DNA of 64,000 nucleotides. Source: CAVVEQ01 sp963828855. GTDB taxonomy: Bacteria > Chloroflexota > Anaerolineae > Anaerolineales > Anaerolineaceae. The notes below the pieces were generated by a model. It was not told where the DNA came from, ran no database searches, and saw nothing but the letters and a program-made list of their open reading frames with translations. Positions 27,075 through 37,932 of this stretch are shown in pieces. Positions within the stretch are counted from its first letter, which is position 1. Every line of letters begins with the position of its first letter. Location of the stretch: contig CAWHGB010000002.1 in assembly GCA_963828855.1 (NCBI GenBank), positions 1,116,001 through 1,180,000 on the forward strand, given 5' to 3'. A program made the translations under genes and the position numbers.

Positions 27075-29031
27075 CTACTCAACCGGGCAGTTTTCCCCAA
27101 AATCCAGGTTTTCAAGGTCCCAGAATTCACTTCGCGAGCTGATATCCATTGCCAACCCGCACAGGTCCGATCGTGAGATCACAATCTTCGGTTGATAAAA
27201 CAATGGGATATCGGGTGAGTCAGCAGCTAGCAATTCCATCGCCTTCCGGGCAGCCTCCGGGAGCGCAGAGGTGATCATCCCTCCTGCCAAGGATTCCCGG
27301 CAGACCGTATCGAATTCGGTGTTTGAATAGCCAGTGATATTCGCCCCGCCGAATTTCTCTCCCAGCCAATTGTTGGCAGCGGAGGGAATTTCGGTGCTCA
27401 TATAAAGGAAGCAGGGGGGGATCTCGCCTACGGCCCAGGCGAATTGAGCCAGGTCGAATTTCCGCCCAAACATTTCCCCCTCCGGTCCAGCAGCGTAGAG
27501 CTGATCGGGACTCATGAGGGTCACTTTCACCTCCAACCCGCAATTCGCCAGCGAGTTCCGGAAGACTTCCGCCGCTTTCTGGTGCTGCACTGAATCGGTG
27601 GTGATATAGGATACGCTGAATGGGGTTCCATCCGGCACATTGGCAATACCCTTCGCTGTGCGCGGCGTGGCCGGGTCACCATCCAGGTCCATCCACCCAA
27701 CTTCTTCAAGCAGCTTTATCCCTTCCGCTGGATCATAGCCATAAACTGGGAGGTCGGAATCGTAAAGCGGATGTGTCGGGGGCAGGTAACTGTTGGCGGT
27801 TTTGGTCAGATTGTTGTAAGCTTCCACCACCGCCTGATCACGATCCAGGCAATAAGCGATCGCCTGGCGGGTGCGTACATCTCCGAAGAAATCCGGGCGG
27901 TCACCTTGTCCGGGTTGGATGCCGTCATCGTAACTGGCAGGTTTGATCCCTATCGCCAGATGCTCCCATTCCGGACCAAGCCCGCTATAGACCTTGATCT
28001 TGTTTTTGAGCTCCGCTTCGCGGATGATCTGGGTCTGCTCCTCCAGCCGGGTCGTTTGATCCACGATATCGCACACACCGGTTAGTTGAGCTGCCACGTT
28101 GTTATCCGCAATATCCCCCAGGAAGCGAAAGACCAGCACGTCAAACTTTGGCAAGCCCTCGCTGGCTCGGAAGTAATCCGGGTTCTTCACCAGGCGGATA
28201 TGATCGCCTTTGACCCATTCATCGATCATATACGGACCCCACCCGATCGGGTTCTGATTGGTCTCAGGTGCGGTAGGAGCTCGGCAGCAGTTTTATTCCC
28301 CAGCAAGTGCTCTGGTAGAGGGATCCAGAAGAATTGAGCGAGGTCCTTCACCTGCAGCCCGGGTTTGCCGATCCAGCGTACGGTGCGCTCATCCACCGCT
28401 TCATATACATCGGTGAGATCGGTGGATTGTTTGACCACTGGTGTATCAGGGTCGGCAGCAATATTATATGAAAAGACCGAATCAGCTGCGGAGAGCGGTT
28501 CGCCATCCGACCACGTGATCCCCGGTACTTAAGCCGGTAGGTCGCGATCATCCGGTCCATGGTAAGAGGGGTGATCCCATCCCAGGTGACCACGCAGGAG
28601 CCATCGCTGCAGCCGGAGGGATAAACGGTCACATCCTTGGCCAGGGGAATCACATTACCATCCGCATCCACCACCATGTCACCTGTCTGCACCGGCATCG
28701 GCTGGGCGGAGGCATCCCCATCGGCAAGCGAGGGCAGCTTATCCAGGATCACCGGAAAGGGTTTATACCCGCGGGTGTCGATCGGACCGTCGTAGATGGA
28801 TTCCAGTACCGACCACATCGCGTGTCCGTTGCCGTTATAGAAATAAAGGGAGGAAGGTTCCTGCCCGAGGCAGATCGTCAGCAACCGTTCAGGGATAGGC
28901 GTTGCCGTCGCGGTTGGTTCCGGCGTGGGAGTGGCAGGCGGGTGTAAATAAACCCCTGCCTGCGAACAGGCGGCCAGGATTCCCCCGGTTAGGATAATAA
29001 TTGTGAAAAGAATAATCCTATTAATTCGCAT
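27075..29031 (-). CDS. ABC transporter substrate-binding lipoprotein, family 5, second copy, frameshifted
   Basis: The lipobox is GGILAAC after a hydrophobic signal, followed by a Thr/Pro linker (TPTPEPTATATPIPE) and the family-5 fold: LLTICLGQEPSSLYFYNG, DGEPLSAADSVFSYN, WGPYMIDEWVKGDHIRLVKNPDYF, RTRQAIAYCLDRDQAV. Frame changes occur near 28,525 and 28,275. Joined, it is about 652 residues, normal for peptide-binding proteins. It has no permease or ATPase genes of its own, so it may share the neighbouring transporter. TATAAT lies 8 nt before the ATG and no Shine-Dalgarno is present, so the mRNA is probably leaderless. Confidence 0.82.
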
Positions 29032-29039
29032 GGTCTTTG

Positions 29040-29045
29040 ATTATA
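29040..29045 (-). promoter_or_regulatory. Putative -10 element of a leaderless promoter
   Basis: A perfect TATAAT on the minus strand ends 8 nt before the ATG at 29031, in the 23-base gap after the rsgA stop. No -35 consensus is evident. Confidence 0.45.
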
Positions 29046-29054
29046 TCGTAGCCA

Positions 29055-29959
29055 TCAACCAAACCGCAGGCGAAGATAGGATTCATAGCGCTCGGGGTCA
29101 ACCCTGCCTTCTTCCACCGCTTGGATCACGGCACAGCCAGGCTCATCCCGATGGGTGCAATCGTTGAACTGGCAGTCGGAAACCAGATCTCGCAGCTCGG
29201 GAAAGTACCCGTCCAGTTCCTCTGGCTGGGTATCCCAGAGCGCCAGACTTCGCAATCCGGGCAGATCAGCCACATAGCCGCCATCTGTGATCGGGAACAT
29301 CTCGCGAACGTTGGTGGTATGCCGACCCTTTTGTTCCTGGCGCGCATACACCTCGCGCACTTTCAAGCCCAAGCCGGGTTGGATGTGATTTAGCAGGCTG
29401 GTCTTCCCCACCCCGGAAGGCCCAGCTAAAGCGGTAACCTTTCCCGCGAGGAGATGCCTTCAAGGTCGGGTACACCTTCACCGCTGAGCGTGGAAGTAAA
29501 AAGCACCGGGTACCCCAGGGGCGGATAGGCGGCAAAGATCTCACGGGCCTTCTCCAAGCCGGTCAGGTCAACCTTATTGCCCACGATCACTGCCGGGATG
29601 CTGTTCTTCTCCGCCACCACCAGGAACCGATCCAGCATGCGCAGGTGCGGTTCGGGTTGGGTGCAGGCAAAGACCAGCACCACCTGGTCCGTGTTGGCCA
29701 GCAGGATCTGGCGGTAAAAACCTCCGGGCTGGGGATCCAAACGGGAAAGGCACTTGTCGCGCGGGAGGATAGCTTCGATCATGCCACTGCCCTCGGGCAG
29801 GCGCATGATCTCCACCCGGTCACCCACGGTAACAACCTCTTCCTGGATGGTGCGCCGTTTCAACCTTCCCCGCAACCCGCAGACGATTACACCCTCCTCC
29901 GTCTGGACAGTGTAAAAACCGGATTGCAGCCGGATAACCCGGCCGGGGATGGTCTCCAC
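29055..29959 (-). CDS. rsgA: Ribosome small-subunit-dependent GTPase RsgA, frameshifted
   Basis: This circularly permuted GTPase acts in 30S ribosome maturation. The order OB-fold (GRVIRLQSGFYTVQTEEGVIV), G4 motif VGNKVD, then G1 GPSGVGKTS and G3-like DLPGL is diagnostic. The C-terminal zinc motif is CQFNDCTHRDEPGC. One frame change near 29,446 (SS / AGKVTALAGPSG) separates G4 from G1. GTG 29959 is taken as start, 11 bases after the PBP stop; the open frame extends to 30043 but overlaps PBP with unlikely sequence. Joined, the protein is about 300 residues, the normal size. Confidence 0.88.
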
Positions 29960-29970
29960 AATTCCCGGTA

Positions 29971-32167
29971 TTAAGGAACCGGCGTTTCCACGGCCCCGCC
30001 TTCGGGGGTGGGTGTGCGGGTTACATAGTAGGCGGATTCCCACGGGAAGAGCGCCAGCGGCTGTCCGAAGTATTTTTCCACCATGCGGCGGAAGATCGGT
30101 GCCGCGATTTCAGATCCCTGCCCTGCATTTTCGACGATCACCACTACGATGATATCCGGCTGGTTTTCAAGGTTCATTGCCGTGTATCCGCCAAACCAGG
30201 CATGGGCCTCCCCGCCCGGGTTTTGTGCCGTGCCGGTTTTTCCAAAGACCGGGATGGAAAGCCCCATCATCGCGCGGTGGGCAGTGCCCCGTTGTTCCTT
30301 GACCACCATGCGCATGGCGTTTTGAACATCCTCCAGGGTATCCTTGGAAACAGGCAACTTTCCGGATTCCTGGACCTTGAAAGAGTTATCCTCGCTCCCA
30401 TCCGGAGAAACGATCTTATCAATAATCTGGGGGATGTGAAGCGTGCCACCGTTGCTGACCGCTTCGATGAATTTGGCAGTCTGCAGTGGGGTGACCAGCA
30501 TTTCACCCTGGCCGATCCCCTGCTGGGCAGCTGCCCCGTCATCCTGCGGGATGGGCACCTGTCCAGCGTCATCTGCGATGGCTTCGATCCCTGTCATACT
30601 CCCCAACCCAAAACCGCTGGCGATATTGGAAAGGAAAAACGCGCCTTTCTGACGGAAAAGCTCAAGACCGGCGTGGTAGAACCACGGGTTGCAGGAGCGC
30701 ATCAATCCCTCCATCAGGGTCAGGATCCCATCGGGGGGAAGCCCTTTTACCAGAGTCCAGTTTTCCAGGGTCAAATTGGGAATCTCGGTCCAGGTGTTCT
30801 GGCAATCGTATTTTGAATCCGGCTTGAAAACCCCACTTTCCAACGCGGCGGCCATGGTGATGATTTTGAAAACCGACCCGAGCGGATAAACGCCTTGCGC
30901 AGCGCGATTTAGTAGACGATTGCTGCCATCATTCAAAATCGTCCCAAGCGCGCTATTATTGACGTTCCCCGCTACGAACAAATTGGAATCCACACTGGGG
31001 GAGGAAGCCATGGCCAGCACCCGGCCAGTACTCTTTTCCAGTACAACGATAGCGCCATTGAAACCTTCCAGCGATTTCTGGGCAACCTCCTGGAGGTTGG
31101 CATCCAGGGTGGTATGAATATCCTTGGGTGGTTTGGATTCCACCTCAAGCAGTCGGGTGGAAACCGACCCATCCGGGCGGATCACGTATAAGGAGGCGCT
31201 GGGTTTTCCGGCTAGGATATCCTCGCCCCATTGCTCCAGCCCGAATTGACCGACGGTCTCATCCCCAGCGTATCCTTTCAGACGATATTCATCGATCTGC
31301 TCCGGGAATATGGATTGGACATAACCCACAGTCTGAGGTGCGAGCGAATCTGGGTAAAACCGGCCGTTGTAGAGTGAGATCTTCAATCCTTCCAGGGTGA
31401 TGAGGTAATCAAATTTCCGGTCCACGATCGAGCGGTTTACCTCACCCACCGGCACGTACCAGTCCGCCTGGGAAGCCTGGATATCAGCGTCGATCGATTG
31501 CGCCGTTCGCCCGGTGAGCAGCGCCAATTGCGCCACCACCTCCGGCATCATACCTTCTGCCACCTCCCCGGGAACCACACCAAGGGCATACGCATCCGCG
31601 TTGGTGGCCAGAACTTCTCCCTTGCGGTCGTAGATATTTCCGCGCGAGGGCCATTTTACGTCCAGGGATAGCTGGTTGCCACCCTCCAACTCTGGCATCA
31701 TCAACCCATCGTTCCACTGCACCTTCCAGGCACCACCTTCGAGCACGAGGTTCATGATCATCTGGCGGCTCAACTCACCCAGCAGTGCCGTGCTGAAATT
31801 TACGTTGTAACCCACCTGGGCTGAAGAGGGATTGGTCAGCGACGATGGAATTTGAAAATCGATCTTCTGCAGGGTTAGACTCTTGGCAAAATCCTGGTAT
31901 TTCTTGGTGAAATCTTCCTTGGAAATGGCATCCCGGCTGGATCCGCTTAGGAATTCGTACATCGCGTCATAATTGCTGTTCTGCCAGGCGGTCAGAAAGG
32001 CCGCGGCAGCATCCTGCGCGTTGGGGGTATCGGTGATATCCACCACCGGTGTCGGAAGGCTTGAGGTGGCGGTTGGTATTCGGTCCTTCCGTAACAGCGG
32101 GCGTATTCCCACCACCACAGGCGGTCAATATGATCGGTAACAGGATAATCCAGCGAATAACCTTCAT
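29971..32167 (-). CDS. Penicillin-binding transpeptidase with NTF2-like domain, lipoprotein, frameshifted
   Basis: The signal and lipobox (IILLPIILTAC) come from one frame and the rest from another after a shift near 32,085. Residues about 45-165 resemble the MecA/NTF2-like N-terminal domain, followed by a PBP dimerisation domain. The transpeptidase has the active-site motif YPLGSVFKI (SxxK), SCN (SxN) and GKTGTAQNPGG (KTG). It is a class B enzyme that cross-links peptidoglycan outside the membrane, about 731 residues. AGGAGG lies 5 nt before the ATG at 32167. It overlaps the maf stop and is followed by rsgA. Confidence 0.88.
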
Positions 32168-32867
32168 CATTCCTCCTGGCAAATATGCCAAGTGATCAGC
32201 CAATATTCTTCCCCGGCAAGGATCCTGGCTCGAAACCGGGCAGTCATAAGCAAGTCTTTCCCTGCAAACCCCGGCCAAATCCAAATTGAGGGGAATTCCA
32301 AGCGGGCGCATCCCGCGCACCAGGTGACAGAGCGGCAGCCCCATCACATTCGCCATGCAGCCTGAAAATTCCGAAACCGGGTTGAAATCACGGTTCTGAA
32401 TCGCATAAGCTCCGGCTTTATCCAGCGGGTCGCCGCTGCGGACGTAATCCAGGATCTCCTCAGCGGTAAATGAACGCATTCGCACCTGTGATTCGCAAAG
32501 TGCTTTGTTGATACTCCGATCCTTCAAATTATAGATGATAAGACCAGTATCAACGAAATGGACCCTCCCGCCAAGCTGCTCAAGGATTCGGGCTGCATCT
32601 TGCTGCATCCACGGGTTTTCCCAGGATCCTGCCTTCATCCACGACGACCGTGTCGGCGGAGATTATGATCCAATTGCCTTCCAGTTCCCTGCTAGCAGCC
32701 ATCGTTTTTTCCTCCGCCACACGCAGGACGTGCCCGCATGGATCCTCTCCCGGCAGCGGCGATTCATCAATTGAACCATTCAAGCTTTCGAAAGGGATGC
32801 CCAGCCAGGAAAGCATTTCCCGCCGGCGCGGCGAGCGGGAGGCGAGGGCCAGGGAGGGAAAAAACAT
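32167..32867 (-). CDS. Maf-like nucleotide pyrophosphatase, frameshifted
   Basis: The N-terminus LALASRSPRRREMLSWLGIPF and IISADTVVVDEGRILGKP are Maf signatures (house-cleaning nucleoside triphosphate pyrophosphatase). The C-terminal part (SFTAEEILDYVRSGDPLDKAGAYAI, MANVMGLPLCHLV) is in another frame after a shift near 32,610. A second shift near 32,240 gives an ending ILAGEEYWLITWHICQEE whose TGA overlaps the PBP start. Joined, it is about 233 residues. An extended -10 lies 7 nt before the ATG and there is no Shine-Dalgarno. Substrate preference cannot be told. Confidence 0.8.
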
Positions 32868-32874
32868 GAAAATT

Positions 32875-32883
32875 ATTCTAACA
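32875..32883 (-). promoter_or_regulatory. Putative extended -10 element of a leaderless maf promoter
   Basis: TGT-TAGAAT on the minus strand ends 7 nt before the maf ATG at 32867, with no Shine-Dalgarno between. It lies back to back with the strong plus-strand xpt promoter. Confidence 0.42.
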
Positions 32884-32896
32884 CAGCCCTTTTTGG

Positions 32897-32925
32897 TTGA
32901 CGATTCCCTTAAAGAAATCTAATAT
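32897..32925 (+). promoter_or_regulatory. Sigma-70-type promoter of xpt-guaA
   Basis: TTGACG (32897-32902), a 17-nt spacer and TAATAT (32920-32925) lie 32 nt before the xpt ATG. AGGAGG follows at about 32,947. There is no room for a purine riboswitch in the short leader, unlike many xpt operons. Confidence 0.78.
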
Positions 32926-32957
32926 TATCTATCTTTAAAAGAGCGCAGGAGGTAAGT

Positions 32958-33530
32958 ATGCAGGCATTAAAGGATCGAATTCGCGCGGAGGGCAGGAACC
33001 TTGGCAATGGCATCCTCAAGGTGGATAGCTTCATCAACCACCAGGTGGATCCCATGCTCATGGATGCCTGCGGAGCGGAGCTCGCCCGCCGCTTTCGCCA
33101 CCTGAACCCCGTGCACATCCTCACCGCCGAGATCTCCGGCATCGCCCCCGCTCTGATGACCGCCCTGCACCTCGGGATCCCGGTCATCTATGCCCGCAAG
33201 GTCAAACCGGTCACGATGCCTGACCAGGTCTTCCTCACCCTGGCACCCTCCCACACCAAGGGACGCATGGTGGAGCTGATCCTCTCCCCCGAAAATATCA
33301 CCCGCGGCGAAAAACTGGTGATCATCGACGACTTCCTGGCTTCGGGGATGACCATCCTGGGGCTTGCCCGCCTGGCGGAAGCCGCCGGAGCGGAGGTGGT
33401 GGGTATTGGCGCGCTGATCGAGAAATCCTTCGAAAAAGGGCGTGAGAATCTGGCTGGGATGAACATCCCCATCGAATCCCTGGTGCGTATCACCAGCATG
33501 GAGGATGGCGGTATCGAGATCGGGGATTAG
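32958..33530 (+). CDS. xpt: Xanthine phosphoribosyltransferase
   Basis: This 190-residue type I PRTase converts xanthine and PRPP to XMP. Motifs are the PRPP loop KLVIIDDFLASGMTILG, the N-terminal ILKVDSFINHQVDP and the central ILTAEISGIAPALMTAL and VIYARKVKP. These match Bacillus-type Xpt rather than hypoxanthine PRTases. The gene is intact with AGGAGG 5-6 nt before the ATG and a consensus promoter. The next gene, guaA, starts 19 bases downstream; together they turn xanthine into GMP via XMP. Confidence 0.92.
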   Translation: MQALKDRIRAEGRNLGNGILKVDSFINHQVDPMLMDACGAELARRFRHLNPVHILTAEISGIAPALMTALHLGIPVIYARKVKPVTMPDQVFLTLAPSHTKGRMVELILSPENITRGEKLVIIDDFLASGMTILGLARLAEAAGAEVVGIGALIEKSFEKGRENLAGMNIPIESLVRITSMEDGGIEIGD

Positions 33531-33549
33531 GAAGAGCGCTTCCACATCC

Positions 33550-35102
33550 ATGAACGAATGGATCGCGATCATCGATTTCGGATCGCAGTACTCGGCTCTG
33601 ATCGCCCGCCGCCTGCGCGAGTTGGGTGTCTATTCCGAACTTTTCCCGCATACAACCACACACCATGACCTGAAAAGAGACCACCTCAAAGGTATCATCC
33701 TCTCCGGAGGCCCCCGTTCGATCTACGAGCCCGGCGCACCGCGGGTGGATGCCTCGCTGCTGGAAGCAGGTGTGCCCGTGCTGGGTATCTGCTACGGGAT
33801 GCAGTCTCTCGCCAACATGCTCGGCGGAAGGGTCGAAATGGCCGCCGCGCGGGAATACGGGCATGCCCGGGTAAAGGTCCCAACGGAAAATCCGCTTGTT
33901 GCCGCGGGGTATCCTGCCGGTGTGGATGTCGCATGGCGACCAGGTTGCCGCACTGCCCCCCGGCTTCCAAGCTCTTGGGGAAAGTGCCACGTGCCCCATC
34001 GCCGCCATGGCGGATGAAACACGCCGTATCTACGCCATCCAGTTCCACCCCGAGGTGGAGCAGACCCTGCAGGGGATGGAAATCCTGCGCCGCTTCGCGC
34101 TGGAGATCTGCCATTGCACGCGGTGATTGGCAGCCCGCCTCGATCATCTCCGAAGCGGTCAACTCCATCCGGGAGCAGGTGGGTAAAGCCCGTGTGCTCT
34201 CTGCTCTTTCCGGCGGGGTGGATTCCGCCGTGGCCACCGCCCTGGTGCGGAAAGCGGTCGGTGAGAGGCTCACCGCGGTATTCGTGGATACCGGCCTGAT
34301 GCGAAAAGGCGAACCGCAGGCCGTGGAAACAGTCTTCCGACCCATCCTGGGGGAGAACCTGGTGGTGGTGGATGCCTCTGATGATTTCTTCAGCGCACTC
34401 AAAGGGGTTACTGACCCGGAGACGAAAAGCAAACGCATCGGCGGACTGTTCATCGAGACCTTCCAAAAAACCGCTGCCCAGCTGGGGAATTTCCCCTTCC
34501 TGGTGCAGGGCACCATCTACCCGGATGTGATCGAATCCAGCGGCTCCGGCAGCAAGTCCTCGGAGCGGATCAAATCCCATCATAACGTGGGCGGTCTGCC
34601 GGAGGATATGCCCTTCCGGGTGGTGGAGCCGCTGCGCAGGCTATTCAAGGATGAGGTCCGCAGAGTGGGCGAGGAGCTGGGTCTGCCAGAGGCGATGGTC
34701 TGGCGGCAGCCCTTCCCCGGGCCGGGGCTCGCGGTGCGCTGTTTGGGGGAGGTCACCCGTGAACGCATTGAAATTCTGAAAGAAACCGATGCCATTTTCA
34801 CCAGCGAACTTGCCCGCGCTGGCTTGCTTGGTAAAACAGGGGCGAAAAAGACGGTTTCGCAAGCCTTCGCGGTGCTGCTGCCGGTACGCTCGGTGGGCGT
34901 GATGGGTGATGGGCGCACTTACCAGGAGGTGGTTGCCCTGCGCGCCGTGAGCACCTCGGATTTCATGACCGCTGAGTGGTTCCCCCTTCCCCACCGGCTG
35001 CTGGCGGGGATATCAAACCGGATTGTTAATGAAGTGCGCGGGGTCAACCGGGTGGTCTACGATATCACCGGCAAGCCGCCGGCGACGATAGAGTGGGAGT
35101 GA
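33550..35102 (+). CDS. guaA: GMP synthase (glutamine-hydrolysing), frameshifted
   Basis: The N-terminal class I glutamine amidotransferase has DFGSQYSALIARRLRELG, nucleophile Cys in GICYGMQ, and His/Glu in IQFHPEVEQT. The ATP-pyrophosphatase domain has SGGVDSAV. The C-terminal dimerisation domain ends NRVVYDITGKPPATIEWE, the canonical GuaA end. Frame changes near 33,925 (just before MSHGDQVAALP) and 34,120 split it. Joined, it is about 517 residues, the normal length. It converts XMP to GMP. The ATG at 33550 is chosen because MNEWIAIIDFGSQYS is the usual start. It is cotranscribed with xpt. Confidence 0.93.
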
Positions 35103-35162
35103 TCCAGAATAAAATTCGTTAGAATCATATTCAGATTTCCACGAAACCGTGATCGGTTGAAT

Positions 35163-35168
35163 TACAAT
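35163..35168 (+). promoter_or_regulatory. Putative -10 element of a leaderless promoter
   Basis: TACAAT ends 6 nt before the ATG at 35175. There is no Shine-Dalgarno, and a -35 is not obvious. Confidence 0.35.
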
Positions 35169-35174
35169 ACCCTC

Positions 35175-37051
35175 ATGAGAACCAAGATCGCTCTCCGGAT
35201 CGGAAGAGCCGTCGCTATCCTCGCGGTTCTTGCGTCGGCATTCTTACCGACTTCACAGCAAAACGTATATGCCGAATCCCCCTCCCAGATCACCATCTTG
35301 GGCGTGGATTCCTCCCGTTTTCCCGAGATGAGTATCATCTTCACCGCAGCTGATCCCGCCGGTTCGATCATTCCCGATCTATCTTCCAACCAGCTCCAGG
35401 TCATCGAAAACGGCAAACCCCTCCAGCCCCAGCAGCTCGCCTTTGAAGATCCCGGCATCCGACTGACGGTTGCCTTCAACCCTGGTCCCGGCATGGCGCT
35501 CTATGCCGGCGGCGCTACCCGTTTCAACTCCATCCGGAAATCCCTGTTGGAATCCGCCGCTGCGCTCAGCGCTCCTTCCGATGATTACAGCCTGATCACC
35601 TCCAACGGCATCCTCGCCGCCCGCGAACCGAATATCAAGCAGTGGGCTTCGCTGCTTGAGCAGTTCTCCCCCAACCTCACCAAACCCGCCGCGGGGCTCA
35701 ACAGCCTCACCCAAGCGCTGGATCTCACCGCCGGTGCCAACCCGCGCGCCTACATGCAGCAGGTTGTGCTCTGGATCACCCCCATGTTGTCCGCCGATCA
35801 ACTCAAGCTCATACCGGGGGTCAGCCAGCAAGCCGGAGAGCTGGGCGTGCGCGTCTTCATCTGGCTGGTGGGTCCCAGTTTCGCCGGAAATTCACTGGAA
35901 ACCCAGTCCTTGCGCAGCCTGGCGGAATCCACAGGCGGCAGCCTGTTCATCTTTTCCGGGGTGGAAAAACTGCCATCGTTGTCCTCCTACCTGGAACCCC
36001 CGCGCGGTGTGTACCGGCTGGATTACACCTCGCGCATCGATGCCAGCGGAAGCCATACCCTCGCGATCCGCCATACGGAAAACGGGGTGGAGACCTCCTC
36101 CGCGGATTTCCCCCTGGAGCTGACCGTCACACCACCCAACCCGGTGCTGCTTTCCCCTCCCGGCGTGATCACCCGCACCGAAACCAGGGTCTCGGATCAG
36201 AAAAAATACCTGCTCATCCCCCTCAACCAACCCATCCTGGTGGCGGTAGAATTCCCCGATGGGCACGAACGCGCGCTTGCCTCCTCCCGGCTTTACGTGG
36301 ATGACGAGCTCGCGCAGGAGAACCGCATGGAACCCTTCAACCAATTCACCTGGGACCTGACCCCCTACCTGGAAAACGGTACCCATTCGCTGCGGGTGGA
36401 GGTGACCGATACTCTCGGCCTCTCGCGCAGCACCATCAGCACCCCGGTGGAGGTGGATATCCGCTACCGGTCCATCGCTGCTCTCCCCCACCAATTTGGA
36501 CCGCCTGACCATCCTGTTCGTCATTCTGCTGGCTGCAGCTGCCCTGGTGATGGTGCTGATCTTTATGGGACGCAGAGGCTGGGGATCGGAAACCCGCCGC
36601 AGGAAGCGCAAGGAGGATTTGGACCCCGTCACCCAGCAGGTGAAGATCCACCAGGAACCATCGCTTCTACGTCGACCCAGCCCACAGGGTCAGGAGGGAA
36701 CGGAGACGATTACCTCCACCCCGCGCCTGGTGCTGCAGGGGGAAGGCAGCCCGGCGGTCATTTCACTTGAGGATGACGATATCACTCTGGGTTCGGACCG
36801 CAGGCAGGCGCAAATCTGGTTGGATTCCCCCTCCATCGATCCGCTGCATGCCCGCGTCACCTGCGATTCCGAAGGATCGGTCTTCATTAGCGACCTGGGC
36901 TCGGTGGCCGGTACATGGGTGAACTATACGCCCATCTCCTCCACAGGGGTGCGCCTGGAGGATGGTGACCTGGTGCGGATCGGAAAGATGAGCTTCCGTT
37001 TCCAATCCGCGCAGGGCGAAAAACCCCATGGAGAATTCCAAGGCAATCTGA
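35175..37051 (+). CDS. VWA-like extracellular domain / TM helix / cytoplasmic FHA domain protein, frameshifted
   Basis: A signal peptide (VAILAVLASAFLPTSQQNVYA) is followed by an extracytoplasmic region with a degenerate VWA-like fold (IRLTVAFNPGPGMALYAGG, DYSLITSNG, VVLWITPMLSADQL). Ig-like strands follow, then one membrane helix near residue 445-465 (LTILFVILLAAAALVMVLIF). Residues about 513-615 are an FHA domain (ITLGSDRRQAQIWLDSPSIDPLHARV, LGSVAGTWVNY), which binds phospho-Thr in other proteins. Frame changes lie near 36,480 and at 37,019-37,027 (A5C4 run). The inferred end is the TGA at 37049-37051, overlapping the PP2C ATG. Joined length is about 625 residues. A link between an outside signal and Ser/Thr phosphorylation is inferred; no kinase is nearby. 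Confidence 0.72.
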
Positions 37052-37860
37052 TGGCTTCAACCGACTCCCCACATTACCCCATCGCGGCCATTACCAACCC
37101 GGGCGGGTGCGCAAGCAGAACGAAGATCGCCTGAAGGTTACTCCCTTCAGAACGCACATTAAACAATCACCTGCCATCCTGGCGGTGATGGCCGATGGCA
37201 TCGGCGGGCACCCGGCTGGGGAAGTGGCTGCCCAGATGGCGGTGGATTCCATCAGCCGCCGCGTGCCGCGCAGCCTGGGTACTGACCGGGCGAAAACGCT
37301 CGCCAATTCCATCCGGGCTGCCAGCCGCGAGATCTATTCCCACGGGCTCAAACATCCCGAACGGCTGGGGTTGGGTACCACCATCGCCTGTGCCCTGGTC
37401 GTCGGCAGCCAGCTCTTCACCGCCAGTGTGGGCGATAGCCGCATTTACCTCATGCGCGGGAGACGCATCCTGCAGCTCAGCGAGGACCACACCTGGGTGC
37501 GCGAAATGCTGGATCGCCGCCTCCTCACCCCTGAGCAGGTCGCAGGTCACCCCAATTCGCACGTCATCCGCCGCTTCCTGGGCAGCTCTCAACCCCCCGA
37601 AGTGGACCTGCGCATGCGGCTTTCCCTCACCGAAAGCGATTATGTCTCCCTGAATAACCAGGGTACGGATTTGCAAGCCAGGGGATAAATTGCTGCTCTG
37701 CACCGACGGGCTTACAGACCTCGTCGCGGATGGCGAGATCAAGTCCATCGTCGAAAGCGCGCCTATCAGCCAGGCGTTGGATACGCTGGTGGAGCTGGCC
37801 AACGGGCGGGGCGGGATGGATAATATTTCGATCATCCTGCTGGTTGTTCCAGCAAGCTGA
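37051..37860 (+). CDS. PP2C-family Ser/Thr protein phosphatase, frameshifted
   Basis: The metal-dependent phosphatase motifs are all present: RVRKQNEDR, VMADGIGGHPAGE, GLGTTIACALV, ASVGDSRIYLMR, LLLCTDGLTD and GGMDNISIILLV. The ATG at 37051 gives MASTDSPHYPIAAITNPG, which joins RVRKQNEDR after a frame change at the G-rich 37,101-37,107. A second change near 37,665 precedes GDKLLLCTDG. Joined, it is about 269 residues, the normal size for bacterial Stp-type enzymes. It removes phosphate from Ser/Thr in the cytoplasm. Overlap with the FHA gene suggests that the two act in one pathway. Confidence 0.85.
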
Positions 37861-37932
37861 CTTTTTCCAGGATTTACAAATCCCACCCCGGTGAGTTACG
37901 TCAAAAAGATCTGATAGTTTGCTTAATTTATT

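Noticed and set aside
32926..32957. Purine riboswitch before xpt
   Set aside because: The predicted leader between the promoter and the ATG is about 30 nt, too short for an aptamer.
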